In this document: positions 44,622 to 54,632 of the stretch, in pieces
Numbering within the stretch: the stretch's first letter is position 1
Layout: each line of letters opens with the position of its first letter
NCBI GenBank assembly: GCA_905221605.1
Contig: CAJNDS010002035.1
Span: forward strand, 482,555 to 546,554
Length of the DNA stretch: 64,000 bases
Origin: Symbiodinium natans
Lineage: Eukaryota > Sar > Dinophyceae > Suessiales > Symbiodiniaceae
Direction: 5' to 3'
Notes under the pieces: generated by a model
Database searches by the model: none
Seen by the model: only the letters and a program-made list of their open reading frames with translations
What the model was told of the DNA's origin: nothing
Program-made: the position numbers and the translations under genes

Positions 44622-45392
44622 ATGGCTGCTGACCAGCAGATTGTACAGCTGCCGCCGGCCTTTGTTGGCGAGCAGGCTGTTTATGGCCCTGACTACCGTG
44701 GAGGGCTGGCGCCTCCACCCGAGTGGTGGGCACACATCGCCCACCCGTTGGCGCCATGGCCCCCACAGCCCGTTCGCGTGCAAGCAGTGGCTGTGCATCC
44801 CTGCCAACAGTGGCACTCCATCATGGGCTTGAGTTATCAACCCATGCCCATGCCCCAGCCAACAGTGCCATGGTGTTGTGCGCCACAAATGCCTCACATG
44901 CCCATTGCACACACCATGCCCCACCAGACAGAGCCGTGGTGCGGGACTCCACAGATGCCCCCACAGCTGGCACAAATGGTGACGTTTCTGCCACCTGCAC
45001 AAGTGCCTCCCCCACATCAGCCCCCACAACTGGCCCCTCAACTTCCCCAGCACGTGGCGCTTCAAGCGTCCGTGCCACCGCCCCCCACGACAGCACCCAC
45101 AGCACCCGCATTGGCCACAGAAAAGCCCGCCAAGCCCGCAAAGCCCACGAAGCCCGCAAAGCCCACAAAGCCGTCGTGGGCGGACCTGTCGGAAAACCCG
45201 ATGGCTCCTCCCAGTTCGTGGCTTCCTGGCGAGGCTGAAGAGCTCCCAACGCTTCTCCCCAAGCCCAACACGGGCAAGGGGAAAGGCAAAGGCAAAGGCA
45301 AGGGGAAAGGCAAGGGCAAGAGCTCCAGCAAAGGAAATGGCAAGGGCCAGGGCGGTCAGGGCAAATCCTGGCGCAATTGGAGCTGGTACTGA
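44622..45392 (+). CDS. Pro-rich, Lys/Gly-tailed array protein, copy 7 (intact, 256 aa)
   Basis: Differs from copy 5 at the protein level only by an extra Asp after MAA, as far as I can read. The same start context and an upstream in-frame stop apply. DNA differences from copies 5 and 6 are few, so the copies are young or homogenised. The 3' block diverges after about 45,460 toward the version seen after truncated copy 3 (CGGAAGTC then ATGG), which suggests recombination between units. Confidence 0.7.
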   Translation: MAADQQIVQLPPAFVGEQAVYGPDYRGGLAPPPEWWAHIAHPLAPWPPQPVRVQAVAVHPCQQWHSIMGLSYQPMPMPQPTVPWCCAPQMPHMPIAHTMPHQTEPWCGTPQMPPQLAQMVTFLPPAQVPPPHQPPQLAPQLPQHVALQASVPPPPTTAPTAPALATEKPAKPAKPTKPAKPTKPSWADLSENPMAPPSSWLPGEAEELPTLLPKPNTGKGKGKGKGKGKGKGKSSSKGNGKGQGGQGKSWRNWSWY

Positions 45393-46363
45393 AGGCGGGG
45401 CGCCACGGCGCAGCAATTCGCAGCATGTTGCGCGTGGTGTTGTGTCTATGCAACGTCACGGAAGCTCGGAAGTCTATGGCAAACATGGAAGCTTCCAACA
45501 CGGCCAGGAATACAGGACCCTCGGTGATGATCGGCATAATTGAATGGATCGACGAAGGCGCGTGCCTCAACTGCACCTGTGCCGTCGCACGCACTTGCCT
45601 GCATCTGTTCGGCCCTAAGGATGACAGGCTCCAGGCCAGTTCTCCAGCCGCTGCAGCTGCGCGCCCCAAAGCTCGCTGCTCAGTAAGGCTTACAAGGGGT
45701 GACAAAGCCTTCCCCCTGTTCAATGGTTTCATGTTTCAGCACCTCGCCAAGCGACTGCCATCGTACTGAGTCCAGTTTTGCTGCCATCCGGGAGAATGTT
45801 TGATTGGCCTTTCCAGCATGTCAGGACATTATAAGATATTTCAAGACTGCGTAATGTTTTTTTGCACGGCGTCGTGGCGAATGATGCAGCAAGACGAAGT
45901 TCACAGGAGACTCTTATACATCACCGTGGCATCACCGTGGCACTCCTATGATGCTCGTGCTGTGAAAGTTTCTGCATGCTTTCAGAACGCTAGCCGGAAC
46001 TAAGCCGGAGAAACACGGAATCCAGAACCAACCTCGGATGAGGATTGCCATCAAGCCGAGCCTTCTCACCATGCATGTTTCTCCTTCATTTGAAGTTAGA
46101 ATCGCTCTAAACACCACAAACACCCTAGAAACCCTTCGTGCCTATAAACCCTGTATAAACCTTTGCCAGCAGGGTTGCTGCAGACGCGGCATGTGCCATG
46201 GGTCTTCGCATCTGGGATCCTTCCGCTTCATCCGACCGGCCTTGAGAGTAGGAAGTAGGACTTCGGGAACTAGGGTTCAAGGGTTCCTATAAACATGCAT
46301 AAAGTGTAGGGTTTAGGGATGTTTAGGGTTTAGGGGTTGAGGGTTTAGGGTTTAGCGTATCTC

Positions 46364-46397
<34 letters not shown>

Positions 46398-46501
46398 GTC
46401 CCTACTAAGAAACAGCACGCTCATCCCTGAAGGGCTTTTAAGCGCCTGGCGCGTAGCAGATCTACGGGACCCCTGCGACCTGCTTTGATTCACGATGCGC
46501 C

Positions 46502-46940
46502 ATGGCCGACGTCGCTGCCTTGCCGCTTGCTGCTGGGCTACTTCGACGCAAGTCCTTGGCTTTTGCAGCACTTGCACGAGCACAGCCTTACATTACACCC
46601 CTAACCCTGAGATCCCAGGCCTTTGCACATGTATGAGCAAAAGATACGAGAGTAGCCCTTATAACTATAGCCCGTAGCGCCACAAGCACTAAGTTCTCAC
46701 ATTCCTGTAGACACCGTATCGGTTGGAAGCCCTCGGGCTCCTGTATAACCTAAACCCTTGACCCCGAATCGAACTCCTACACCCGAAGCCATGGAACTCC
46801 GAAACCCCAGAAGCCCCGACTTCGCAGCCCGAAGGAAGGGTATCCTTCTGGGCACATCACTCGGCTGCCTCGCGGGCTTCGTGCGGTTCTTCGTGGGGAA
46901 GACAGATGCCAAGGTCGCGAACGGCAGGGTAGAAGGTTGA
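46502..46940 (+). CDS. possible two-exon small protein, copy 2
   Basis: First segment MADVAALPLAAGLLRRKS from 46,502, with a stop in frame at 46,636. Second segment 46,839-46,940: GILLGTSLGCLAGF then VRFFVGKTDAKVANGRVEG-stop, with a preceding CTTCGCAG acceptor-like site. The whole block 45,960-47,345 matches 35,480-36,985. Function unknown; one likely membrane helix. Confidence 0.4.
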
Positions 46941-48544
46941 GGACTTACGACGTCGAGTCTTAATGCCCCGGGTTCATGTTAGGGGCCTCTGTCGCGTACG
47001 TCCTACAAAGGGGGCTACTTTAGCTGCCCGCCTCCCAAGCCCCCTTAATCCCCCTTAAAAAGCCGCAACAAACCGATTCCGAATGGGAAGAATCTTCGAG
47101 CGAGTCGAGCCCACCTCTCCCGGAGAATCAACTTAGGCGTTGGCTCTAGGTTCACGAAGCCCCAACCACCTAGACCCTCCAAACTCCTTGAACTCTCGCG
47201 CTGAAGCTTGCAAACTCCTGAAATCCCCAAAAGTTGCGAAACTGCCCACCCGAAAACCCTAAACCATCACCCCCAGCCCTGGGGCCTTAGGCACTTTCTA
47301 TCCGTTGAGACCCTATCAACCTTGCAAGCTCTAACCCGCCCACCCCCTCTCAATTGCAGCACCCCCCTCCCCCCAACAAAGATAACAACAATAAGAAGAA
47401 GAAGCAAACCACTGCAGGGGACATGCTCCCTGACTTCTGTACAAACCCTGTAAAGCCAAAAACCCCAGACCCTCAACACACACATCTGTATAACGATATA
47501 CGTATACATGCATATACCTAAATATGCAGATGTGTGTATGTAGATATATATATATATAGATATTGTTCAGTTATTGTTCATTTGCTTACATATGTATATA
47601 TGTATGTTTACCCTAAACCCTGAACCCTAAGCCCTAAACCCTGCATATCTATATTATATACATACATATACTTGTTTCACATGCACATACACATACACAT
47701 ACATATACATATACACATACACACACACACACATATATATATATATATGTATCCATACATACGTACAGACAGACATGCATACATACATTCATGCGTTTAC
47801 ATCTGTTCAGAGAGTTTTGCCTGCAGACCGCGGCTTCCTCGGCGCCGCTGGCGGCGCCGCTGCGCCGCGGAAGAGCCTTGGGCTCCGCGGAGAGGGAGGC
47901 TTGGGGGTGTATAGAGGGCTTAAGGGGGGTTTTAGGGTTTGGGGTTTTTAGGGTTTAGGGTTTAGGGTCTAGGGGTTAGGGTTTAGGGTTTAGGGTGTTC
48001 CGAGGCGAAAACTACTCCGTCTTAGGAGCCCCCTTATAGGTCTAAGTACGTACTGAAGGAATGATTGGGTACCCCAGAGAATCCCTGTAAAGGGTGCATA
48101 TTATCTATATATGTATAGGGGGATAGAAGGTGCCAAATTCCCTCATCCCTACTGAGAACCAGCACAGTCATTCCGAAGGAGTTTTTAGCTGCCAGATATA
48201 TAGTCTTTAAAGGGGATATAGAGAGAGAGGGGAATAGAAGGCACAAACTTCCCTCTACTAAGAACCAGAAGAGTAATGCCGAAGGGCGATCGCGGCCCCG
48301 AGCCTGGACGCGGCGTGTCGCGACGCCTCCTCGGAGAGGCACCCGGCCTTTCTCGCGCGGCTTTTGTTTAGGGTTCTTACAGGGCTTTTTGACCATAGGG
48401 GCTTGTAATAGGGTTGTTGAGCCTGTCTTTTTGTGTGGGGCTTTAGATAGGGGTACTATAGATAGGGATTGCGCAGGTTTTCTATAGGCTTTTGGGGTCT
48501 CCATGAGTTGTTTGTGAGTCAGCGCATGCTGGCTCTGTGATCTG

Positions 48545-48745
48545 AGAACGAAAGAAAGAAATAATGAGAGGAAGAAAGAAAGAAAGAGCGAAAGAGAGAA
48601 CGAGAGAAAGAAAGAAAGAGAGAAAGAGGGAAAGCAGGAAAGAAGGGAAAAAGGAAAGAAGGAAAGAAAGGAAGAAGGGAAGAAGGAAAGAAACAAAAAG
48701 AAATAAAGAAAAAAAGAAATAGAGGGGAGAAGCAAAAGGGGGAGA
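48545..48745. repeat. GAAA / GAAG microsatellite, about 200 bp
   Basis: Purine-only run on the plus strand. The minus strand is open as a Phe/Leu/Ser frame of over 230 codons, which is a composition artefact. Confidence 0.9.
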
Positions 48746-49092
48746 GCGACAGAGAGAGTTTGTAACAGGATCTGAAAAGACCATTTGTTGGGAAAATCTC
48801 CGGAAATTGTTTTGACTAATTACACCCCTTTGTTCATAACGACCCGGCTCAGAATAGAAGATCAGGCTTTAGACGGCCTGACGGAATGGATGTGTTTGGT
48901 CCAAATCCCGGTCAGCACCCGGTCATAAAGTTCATTTCAACACATTACTGTAGTGGAGTTCATAAAGTTTCCAGCCGTCGGGTCTGAAGCGTTTACGGCA
49001 AGGTATCAAGCCCTGAACGTGTTTCCAACTTGCAGCTCGGGCCGACGTACTCGGACATCTGCACTGCCAATCATATGTCGCACGGACACTAC

Positions 49093-49203
49093 TAATTGCT
49101 TAAGAACCCCCCCCCCCCCAAAAAAAAAAAAAAAAAAAAAAAGCAAAACCCCCTTATAAGGGATTATTATTTTGTTTCATTCTTTTGGGGTTCTTAAGCA
49201 AAT
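49093..49203. mobile_element. short TIR element, family C
   Basis: Ends AATTGCTTAAGAACCCC and GGGGTTCTTAAGCAAAT are a near-perfect inverted pair. The interior has C and A homopolymers and CCCCTTATAAGGG. It is the best-preserved member. Confidence 0.75.
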
Positions 49204-50062
49204 ACTAGGACAGTGTGAGGACGAGAACTGGTCACCGATCGGATCGGGCCTTCTTGGGTGCAAGGATCCCGAGCATCCGAAAGCTTGCGAGGAGGATGGG
49301 TATTTTGCATCGAGGTCCTTAAGGAAAAAAACCGTATTATAACCCATCTATGAAAAGGAAGCTATATATTTTTCGCAATTAATATGAATATTCATATTAT
49401 GACCTACTAGTCAGATAGTAGTATTAATTAATATGAACATTTAACATCGTAAGAGTATACCACCCTGAAGCCCTGAACCCTAAACCCTAAACCCTTAAAC
49501 CCCGCACACTGCAGGCGGCAGGGACTTCACCGACATGCCGGCAGTGGAAGTGGCAGATCGTGAGACAGGCACGGGGGAGTGAGCGCCCAGCTTGGACCGT
49601 TAGGGTTTTAGGGTTTAGGGTTTAGGGTTTAGGGTTTAGGGTTTCCCAGCTTCAATTAACTAGCAACTGCTGTGTGCAAAGAGCCTGCAATTTGCATGTT
49701 GCGGAGAGGTTACCGAGTCTGGTCCAACTGTGACCGGAAGCCCGACTATAAGTTCCCCAGCATCAAGGGATTAAGACTCGTACCCTTAAGGTTGTACCCC
49801 TAAAGGTTTCCCTTAGTACACTCTTCTCTTAACATGGCCCTCAGATAACCTTGGGGATCTGAAAAAGAAAAGAGGGTTCCCAAACCCAAGCGTAATCACC
49901 TTAGAGGTCCGAGGTTTAGAGGCTTAGGGTTTAGGGTTTAGGGTTTAGAGTTTAGGGTTTAGGGTTTAGGGTGTAGAGGCCCCTGTCAGCAGCAGGTTCT
50001 TCATGAGAAGGCCTTCCTCGATCTGCTGTCCAGATTTCTGGCAGAGGTCGGGACTTTCTGGA

Positions 50063-50132
50063 TTTAGGGTTTAGGGTTTAGGGTTTAGGGTTTAGGGTTT
50101 AGGGTTTAGGGTTTAGGGTTTAGGGTCTAGGG
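50063..50132 (+). repeat. interstitial TTTAGGG array
   Basis: About 9 perfect units ending in TCTAGGG. Confidence 0.95.
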
Positions 50133-50769
50133 CCCAAGAGCCTGAAGTGTGGCGCGAGCATGTCAGGCCCGCCTGGGTCGACTTCAGACGACCCCAAAGT
50201 ATGGGTCGGCCAAGGACCGGAAGCTTGTGTTTTGAGGGGTTCAGGGCTTCAGGGCCTGAGGATTTGAGGGGTCTCAGGCTCAGAAGGTTTCACTGGGGAA
50301 TCTCGAGGGATTTTCGAGGGTTTTGGCTTGGGTGAGTCTAGAAGTGGGTTCGGAACTCATGAAAGTGCTGAGGACTGCGATGGGGCTCCACGCCAGTCTG
50401 CATGTCCACCTGCATGTCCACAATGGTAAGCAAGGAGATTGGACCTCGCAAGACGCACGCCAACTCACGTCCTTCTCGCACTGCGAAGGAGCACTTCGCA
50501 GCAACTTTGATTCAGGACCCGAGAAGGAAGGTGTCGTGCGGGGCGTCACAGGTGGCTACAACAAGGCTTGCATCTGCTATTAGCTGAACACACGCCCCTC
50601 TCTGCTCACCGGTGCATTGGGTCGACATGACATACGTGACCGGCCGGTGGTGCCCTTTTTCCCTGTTTTTTTTGGTTCAAGGCTCCCTGGGCCTGGCGGG
50701 ACAGGGTTTTTTTTTTATAAAAGGTGTGGCTCGGGCCTCCTTTTTTTAAAAGGTGTGGCTCGTCCCCCC

Positions 50770-50992
50770 CCCCCCCCCCCACTGGTCCCCTTGGTCCTCT
50801 GGTCCCCTGGTCCCGTGGTCCCCTTGGTCCCGTCGTCTGGTCCCGTGGTCCTCTGCTCCCCTGGTCCCGTTGTTCCCTTGGTCCCGCAGTCCTCTGGTCC
50901 CGTGGTCCCGTGGTCCCCTTGGTCCTGTCGTCTCGTGGTCCCGTGGTCCTCTGGTTCTGCGGTCCTCTCGTCCTGTGGTCTCGCGATCCCTG
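50770..50992. repeat. GGTCCC / GGTCCTCT short tandem repeat
   Basis: Irregular CTGGTCCC, GTGGTCCC, TTGGTCCC units after a C homopolymer. All three frames are open (Pro/Val/Trp-rich), an effect of the repeat. Confidence 0.9.
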
Positions 50993-51081
50993 ATCTTAAT
51001 TTATGATATCATACATCATATAATGTAAAATATATAGTTTGCAATGTGTGATATAATATATATAACATTTATGTATTATGA

Positions 51082-51121
<40 letters not shown>

Positions 51122-51139
51122 CATACAGTACATAGCATA

Positions 51140-51945
51140 TAGTATACATTGGGGGGGCTGCGCCCCCCCCCCCCCCCCCCAATCCCCCGCTTTTGAAGCC
51201 GTGCAAGCTTGTTCCAAAGCATATGAACCTTTCATGCAAGCATTGAGTTTGCAAATGGGGGGGGCTGCCCGCCCCCCCAACCCCCCCGCTTCTTTAAGCC
51301 GTGCAAGCTTGCTTCAAAGCATATGAATCTTGAAACCTACATGCAAGCATTGAGTTTGCAAATGGGGGGGGGCTGCGCCCCCCCCAACCCCCCCGCTTTT
51401 TTAAGCCGTGCAAGCTTGGCCGTGCAAGCTTGTTTCAAAGCATATGAATCTTTTTGAAACCCATCATGCAAGCATTGAGTTTGCAAATGGGGGGGGCTGC
51501 GCCCCCCCCTCCCTTTTTTAAGCCGTGCAAGCTTGCTTCAAAGCATATGAATCTTGCAACCTACATGCAAGCATTGAGTTTGCAAATGGGGGGGGGCTGC
51601 GCCCCCCCCAACCCCCCCGCTTTTTTAAGCCGTGCAAGCTTGGCCGTGCAAGCTTGTTTCAAAGCATATGAATCTTTTTGAAACCCATCATGCAAGCATT
51701 GAGTTTGCAAATGGGGGGGGCTGCGCCCCCCCCTCCCTTTTTTAAGCCGTGCAAGCTTGCTTCAAAGCATATGAATCTTGCAACCTACATGCAAGCATTG
51801 AGTTTGCAAATGGGGGGGGGCTGCGCCCCCCCCAACCCCCCCCCCCCCTTGTTTAAGCGTGCAAGCTTGCTTCAAGCATATGAATCTTGAAACCCATCAT
51901 GCAAGCATGAGTTGCAAATGGGGGGGGGGGGGGGGGGAGGGGGGG
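51140..51945. repeat. higher-order tandem repeat with G7-CTGCG-C7 hairpins
   Basis: A unit of about 100-120 bp (AAGCCGTGCAAGCTTG, CAAAGCATATGAATCTT, ATGCAAGCATTGAGTTTGCA, then GGGGGGGCTGCGCCCCCCC) is repeated about seven times. Two sub-types alternate so that a 224-bp dimer repeats (for example 51,454 and 51,678). Each unit ends in the same G/C hairpin. Frames of about 75 codons repeat with it but shift between dimers (224 is not a multiple of 3), so they are not genes. Confidence 0.9.
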
Positions 51946-52215
51946 GGCGATATATATATTATATATAAATGTATAGGGGGGGGGGGGGGGGGAGGGGCTT
52001 GCATATATATATATAATATAAATATACATTGTATAATTACAATACATTATATACATATATACATATATACATATATAATATATACATATATACATATATA
52101 CATATATACATATATACATATATACATATATACATATATACATATATACATATATACATATATACATATATACACATATGCACATATACACATATACACA
52201 TATACACATATACAC

Positions 52216-52257
<42 letters not shown>

Positions 52258-52380
52258 TGTATTATATATATATAATACTAAATAGCATATTGTCATATAC
52301 ACTTTACAAAATAATAACTATAAATACATAACCATAATATATATATATATATATATATATAGATATGTTTATATAACAGC
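51946..52380. repeat. TACATA and GATA microsatellites with G homopolymers
   Basis: G runs at 51,920-51,947 and 51,977-51,994; TATACATA tract 52,050-52,215; GATA about 12 units 52,215-52,257; TA run 52,339-52,361. Confidence 0.95.
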
Positions 52381-52399
52381 ATATGATTTATATCCAACC

Positions 52400-53040
52400 T
52401 CTGAACACACAGACATGCTGCTATTTACAGTATTTGCAGTGTCTGACAACGCAGAAATGCTGCCATTTACGGTATCTGAAGCCTCTGAAAACACAGAAAT
52501 GGTGCTATTTAATGCCCTTGGTTGCAGCGTCTGAAAACCCAGAAATGCTGCTATATACATTTATGTCAGAAATGCTGCTACATACAGTATTTGCAGCCAA
52601 CGCAACGCAGAAATTCTGCTACGCAGAAATGCTGCCATTTCCAGTATTGGAAGCCGCTGACAACACAGAAATGCTGCTATTTACAGTCTTGGAAGCTTCT
52701 GACAACGCAGAAATGCTGCTATTTACAGTATGTGAAGCCTCTGACAACGCAGAAATGCTGCCATTTGAAGTATCTGAAGCCTCTGACAACGCAGAAATGC
52801 TGCTATTTATGGTATTGGTGCAGAATTTGCAGCCTCTGACAACGCAGAAATGCTGCTATTTACAGTATCTGCAGCCTCTGACAACGCAGAAATGCTGCTA
52901 TTTACAGTATTTGAAGCTTCTGACAACGCAGAAATGCTGCCATTTGAAGTATCTGAAGCCTCTGACAACGCAGAAATGCTGCTATTTACAGTATTTGCAG
53001 CCTCTCTAAACGCAGAAATGCTGCTATTTACAGTATTTGC
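52400..53040 (+). repeat. 42-bp tandem repeat, open as a 14-residue peptide repeat
   Basis: Unit GCCTCTGACAACGCAGAAAT then GCTGCTATTTACAGTATC(T/A); about 15 degenerate copies. Because 42 is a multiple of 3, plus-strand frames stay open for up to 208 codons (ASDNAEMLLFTV in one frame) and the minus strand is open too. No start context, domain or homologue recognised; I treat it as a minisatellite, not a gene. Confidence 0.75.
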
Positions 53041-53555
53041 GAAGCCAAGCTGAGCCACACCTTTTAAAAAAAAGCGTCCGAGCCACACCTTTAAAAAAAA
53101 AAACCCTCCCGCCAGGCTCCCTCATATAGTGCCCAACCCAACAAAGGGTACCCTTACGAAGTTCCTGGGACGCCACGCAGAATTAATGAAGCCCCATCTG
53201 TGTTTGTGGTTCTTCGCGGACAGAACCCTACGTAGCAGATTGGTATAGGGACGAGAGATCCCACCACGCCTGAGTGTGAAGCAGTCCCGTACCCCCGAAA
53301 CCAGCACTGAGTCTCAAGCCCAGCGCATCGATGCGCAAATTACGTGTCCCGAACCCCAAACTGTCCTCGCCATAAACTCGGCCCTTTGCTTGGGGAAGGA
53401 CGAGCTGGCCTGTTTCGCCGGCCGCCATGGCCCTTTGAAGATCGAGGCCTTTTGGGCGCCAGTGCATGTGTTGAGTGGGTAGTTGATATTACCCTGAAGT
53501 TATCTCGAAATGAACTTGCTTGCACATGACCATAAGGTCTACGGGCGGATGGAGA

Positions 53556-53569
53556 AACTTGGGCTCAAG
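53556..53569 (+). promoter_or_regulatory. possible relict spliced-leader 3' end, copy 1
   Basis: AACTTGGGCTCAAG matches the last 14 bases of the known dinoflagellate spliced leader (ending TTTTGGCTCAAG) at 11 of 14 positions, including the final eight. It sits 56 nt before the start codon and exactly at the left edge of the duplicated unit. The second copy is at 55,327-55,340. Eight bases can match by chance. Confidence 0.3.
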
Positions 53570-53624
53570 CCTCCCAGCCTACACCCGCAGACCCCTGCAA
53601 CCGGTGCTTTTGTCTTCTCCGGCC

Positions 53625-54632
53625 ATGGCTTCCTTTCGCTCAACCGTGGTAGTGCTGTTGCAGCTTTTGCTGGCCAGGGCCGACAACTACGACAATGCCA
53701 TCGTTGGCAGCTTCGCCCCATACCCGGGTTACGCTGGATCCTTAGCCGTGGAGGGCATCATGGCCGTCGTCTCCTCCGGGGATACGCAGACCCTGTCCTG
53801 GAAGCTTTCGGGCCTGGACACCCGGTGCAACGAGACCTGCACCGCCGCGAATTGCTGTGGCGTCCACATTCACGAGGGCAAGACGTGCTCTGATGCCAGC
53901 AGCATCGGAGGCCACTACTGGACTACGAACGGCACAGACCCCTGGCTGACGGTCATGTACAACACCACGAGCATGCCGGCGCTGGAGACCAACCTGGCTG
54001 TCGTAACTGGCGCATCGGGCGCGGATGTCTCCGGCCGTGCGATGGTGATCCACGACTATGACGGCGGCCGGATCGCCTGCGGGCTCATTGACGAGGGCTC
54101 CACAGACAGCTTTGCTGCCTATCCTGGCTACACCGGCAACCTTGCCACTGCCGGCGTCATGAAGGTGAGCTCCAAGGACGTCACACAGAGCTTGTCCTGG
54201 ATTTTCACAGCCGGGCTGGACACGCGATGCAGCGACGCCTGCACTGCAGCAAACTGCTGTGGAGTCCACATCCACGTAGGCATGAACTGCTCAGACAAGG
54301 ACACCATCGGCGGCCACTATTGGAACTCCACCTATGTGACCGCCGACCCCTGGGCCATGATCATGTACAACACCAGCCACATGCCCTCGGTGATGATGGA
54401 CGTCATGGTGCCCACAGGCTATGAGGAGGATGACGTGGAAGACCATACCATGATCATCCACGACTTCGACGGTGGCCGCATCGCTTGTGCCACGATCTCG
54501 GAGATCCATGACGGGATGTGGACCGTCACCACGACAACGACCACCACGGTCGCAGCCAGCCCGATCTCTTCAAGCGTTGCCGCCAAGATCAGTCTTGCTG
54601 TGGGCACTGCCGTCCTGACGAGCCTTGCCTAG
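53625..54632 (+). CDS. secreted two-domain copper-only SOD-like protein, copy 1 (335 aa)
   Basis: Starts MASFRSTVVVLLQLLLARA, a signal peptide likely cut before Asp20; the frame is open further upstream but this Met gives the signal sequence. Two Cu/Zn-superoxide-dismutase-like domains follow (about 24-157 and 160-293). Each keeps four likely copper His (81, 83, 97, 143; 215, 217, 231, 279), the disulfide Cys pair (88/152; 222/288) and the active-site Arg in GGRIAC (149; 285). The zinc-loop His/Asp residues of Cu/Zn SOD are not seen, as in fungal SOD5 and copper-only SOD repeat proteins. An extra CTAANCCG motif precedes each HIH. A Thr run (302-308) and hydrophobic end (AAKISLAVGTAVLTSLA) suggest a GPI anchor. 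Probable role: extracellular superoxide disproportionation; activity unproven. No intron. Confidence 0.8.
   Translation: MASFRSTVVVLLQLLLARADNYDNAIVGSFAPYPGYAGSLAVEGIMAVVSSGDTQTLSWKLSGLDTRCNETCTAANCCGVHIHEGKTCSDASSIGGHYWTTNGTDPWLTVMYNTTSMPALETNLAVVTGASGADVSGRAMVIHDYDGGRIACGLIDEGSTDSFAAYPGYTGNLATAGVMKVSSKDVTQSLSWIFTAGLDTRCSDACTAANCCGVHIHVGMNCSDKDTIGGHYWNSTYVTADPWAMIMYNTSHMPSVMMDVMVPTGYEEDDVEDHTMIIHDFDGGRIACATISEIHDGMWTVTTTTTTTVAASPISSSVAAKISLAVGTAVLTSLA

Larger units (their letters stand above)
47346..50646. other. no gene supported; microsatellites and telomere runs
   Basis: CA/TA-rich tracts 47,500-47,790; TTTAGGG runs 47,930-47,995; a pair of similar short segments ending ACTGAGAACC / ACTAAGAACC (48,140-48,260); a GAAA tract 48,545-48,745; a 20-bp perfect palindrome at 49,380-49,399; TTTAGGG runs 49,600-49,645, 49,925-49,972 and 50,063-50,132. 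Frames at 50,147-50,583 are open on both strands without a recognisable domain. Confidence 0.5.
50647..53157. mobile_element. 2.4-2.5 kb repeat-filled block with terminal inverted repeats
   Basis: 50,681-50,762 (GGCTCCCTGG, CCTGGCGGG, a T run, AAAAGGTGTGGCTCG twice) is the inverse of 53,052-53,121 (GAGCCACACCTTTT twice, an A run, CCCGCCAGGCTCCC). Outside these, GGTGCCCTTTTT on the left and AAAGGGTACCC on the right extend the symmetry less well and match a short element at 57,799-57,866. The interior contains only tandem repeats and no transposase-like frame. It could be a non-autonomous transposon swollen by repeats, or two separate inverted insertions. Confidence 0.55.

Noticed and set aside
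48034-48735. Minus-strand 233-codon frame rich in Phe, Leu and Ser
   Set aside because: It is the translation of a GAAA purine tract; the remaining part has no protein-like features.
51140-51945. A CRISPR-like array of repeats and spacers
   Set aside because: Unit lengths, conserved spacers and the eukaryotic setting do not fit; it is a higher-order satellite with hairpins.
51853-52302. Tyr/Ile/Cys-rich frames of up to 149 codons
   Set aside because: TACATA and GATA microsatellites explain them.
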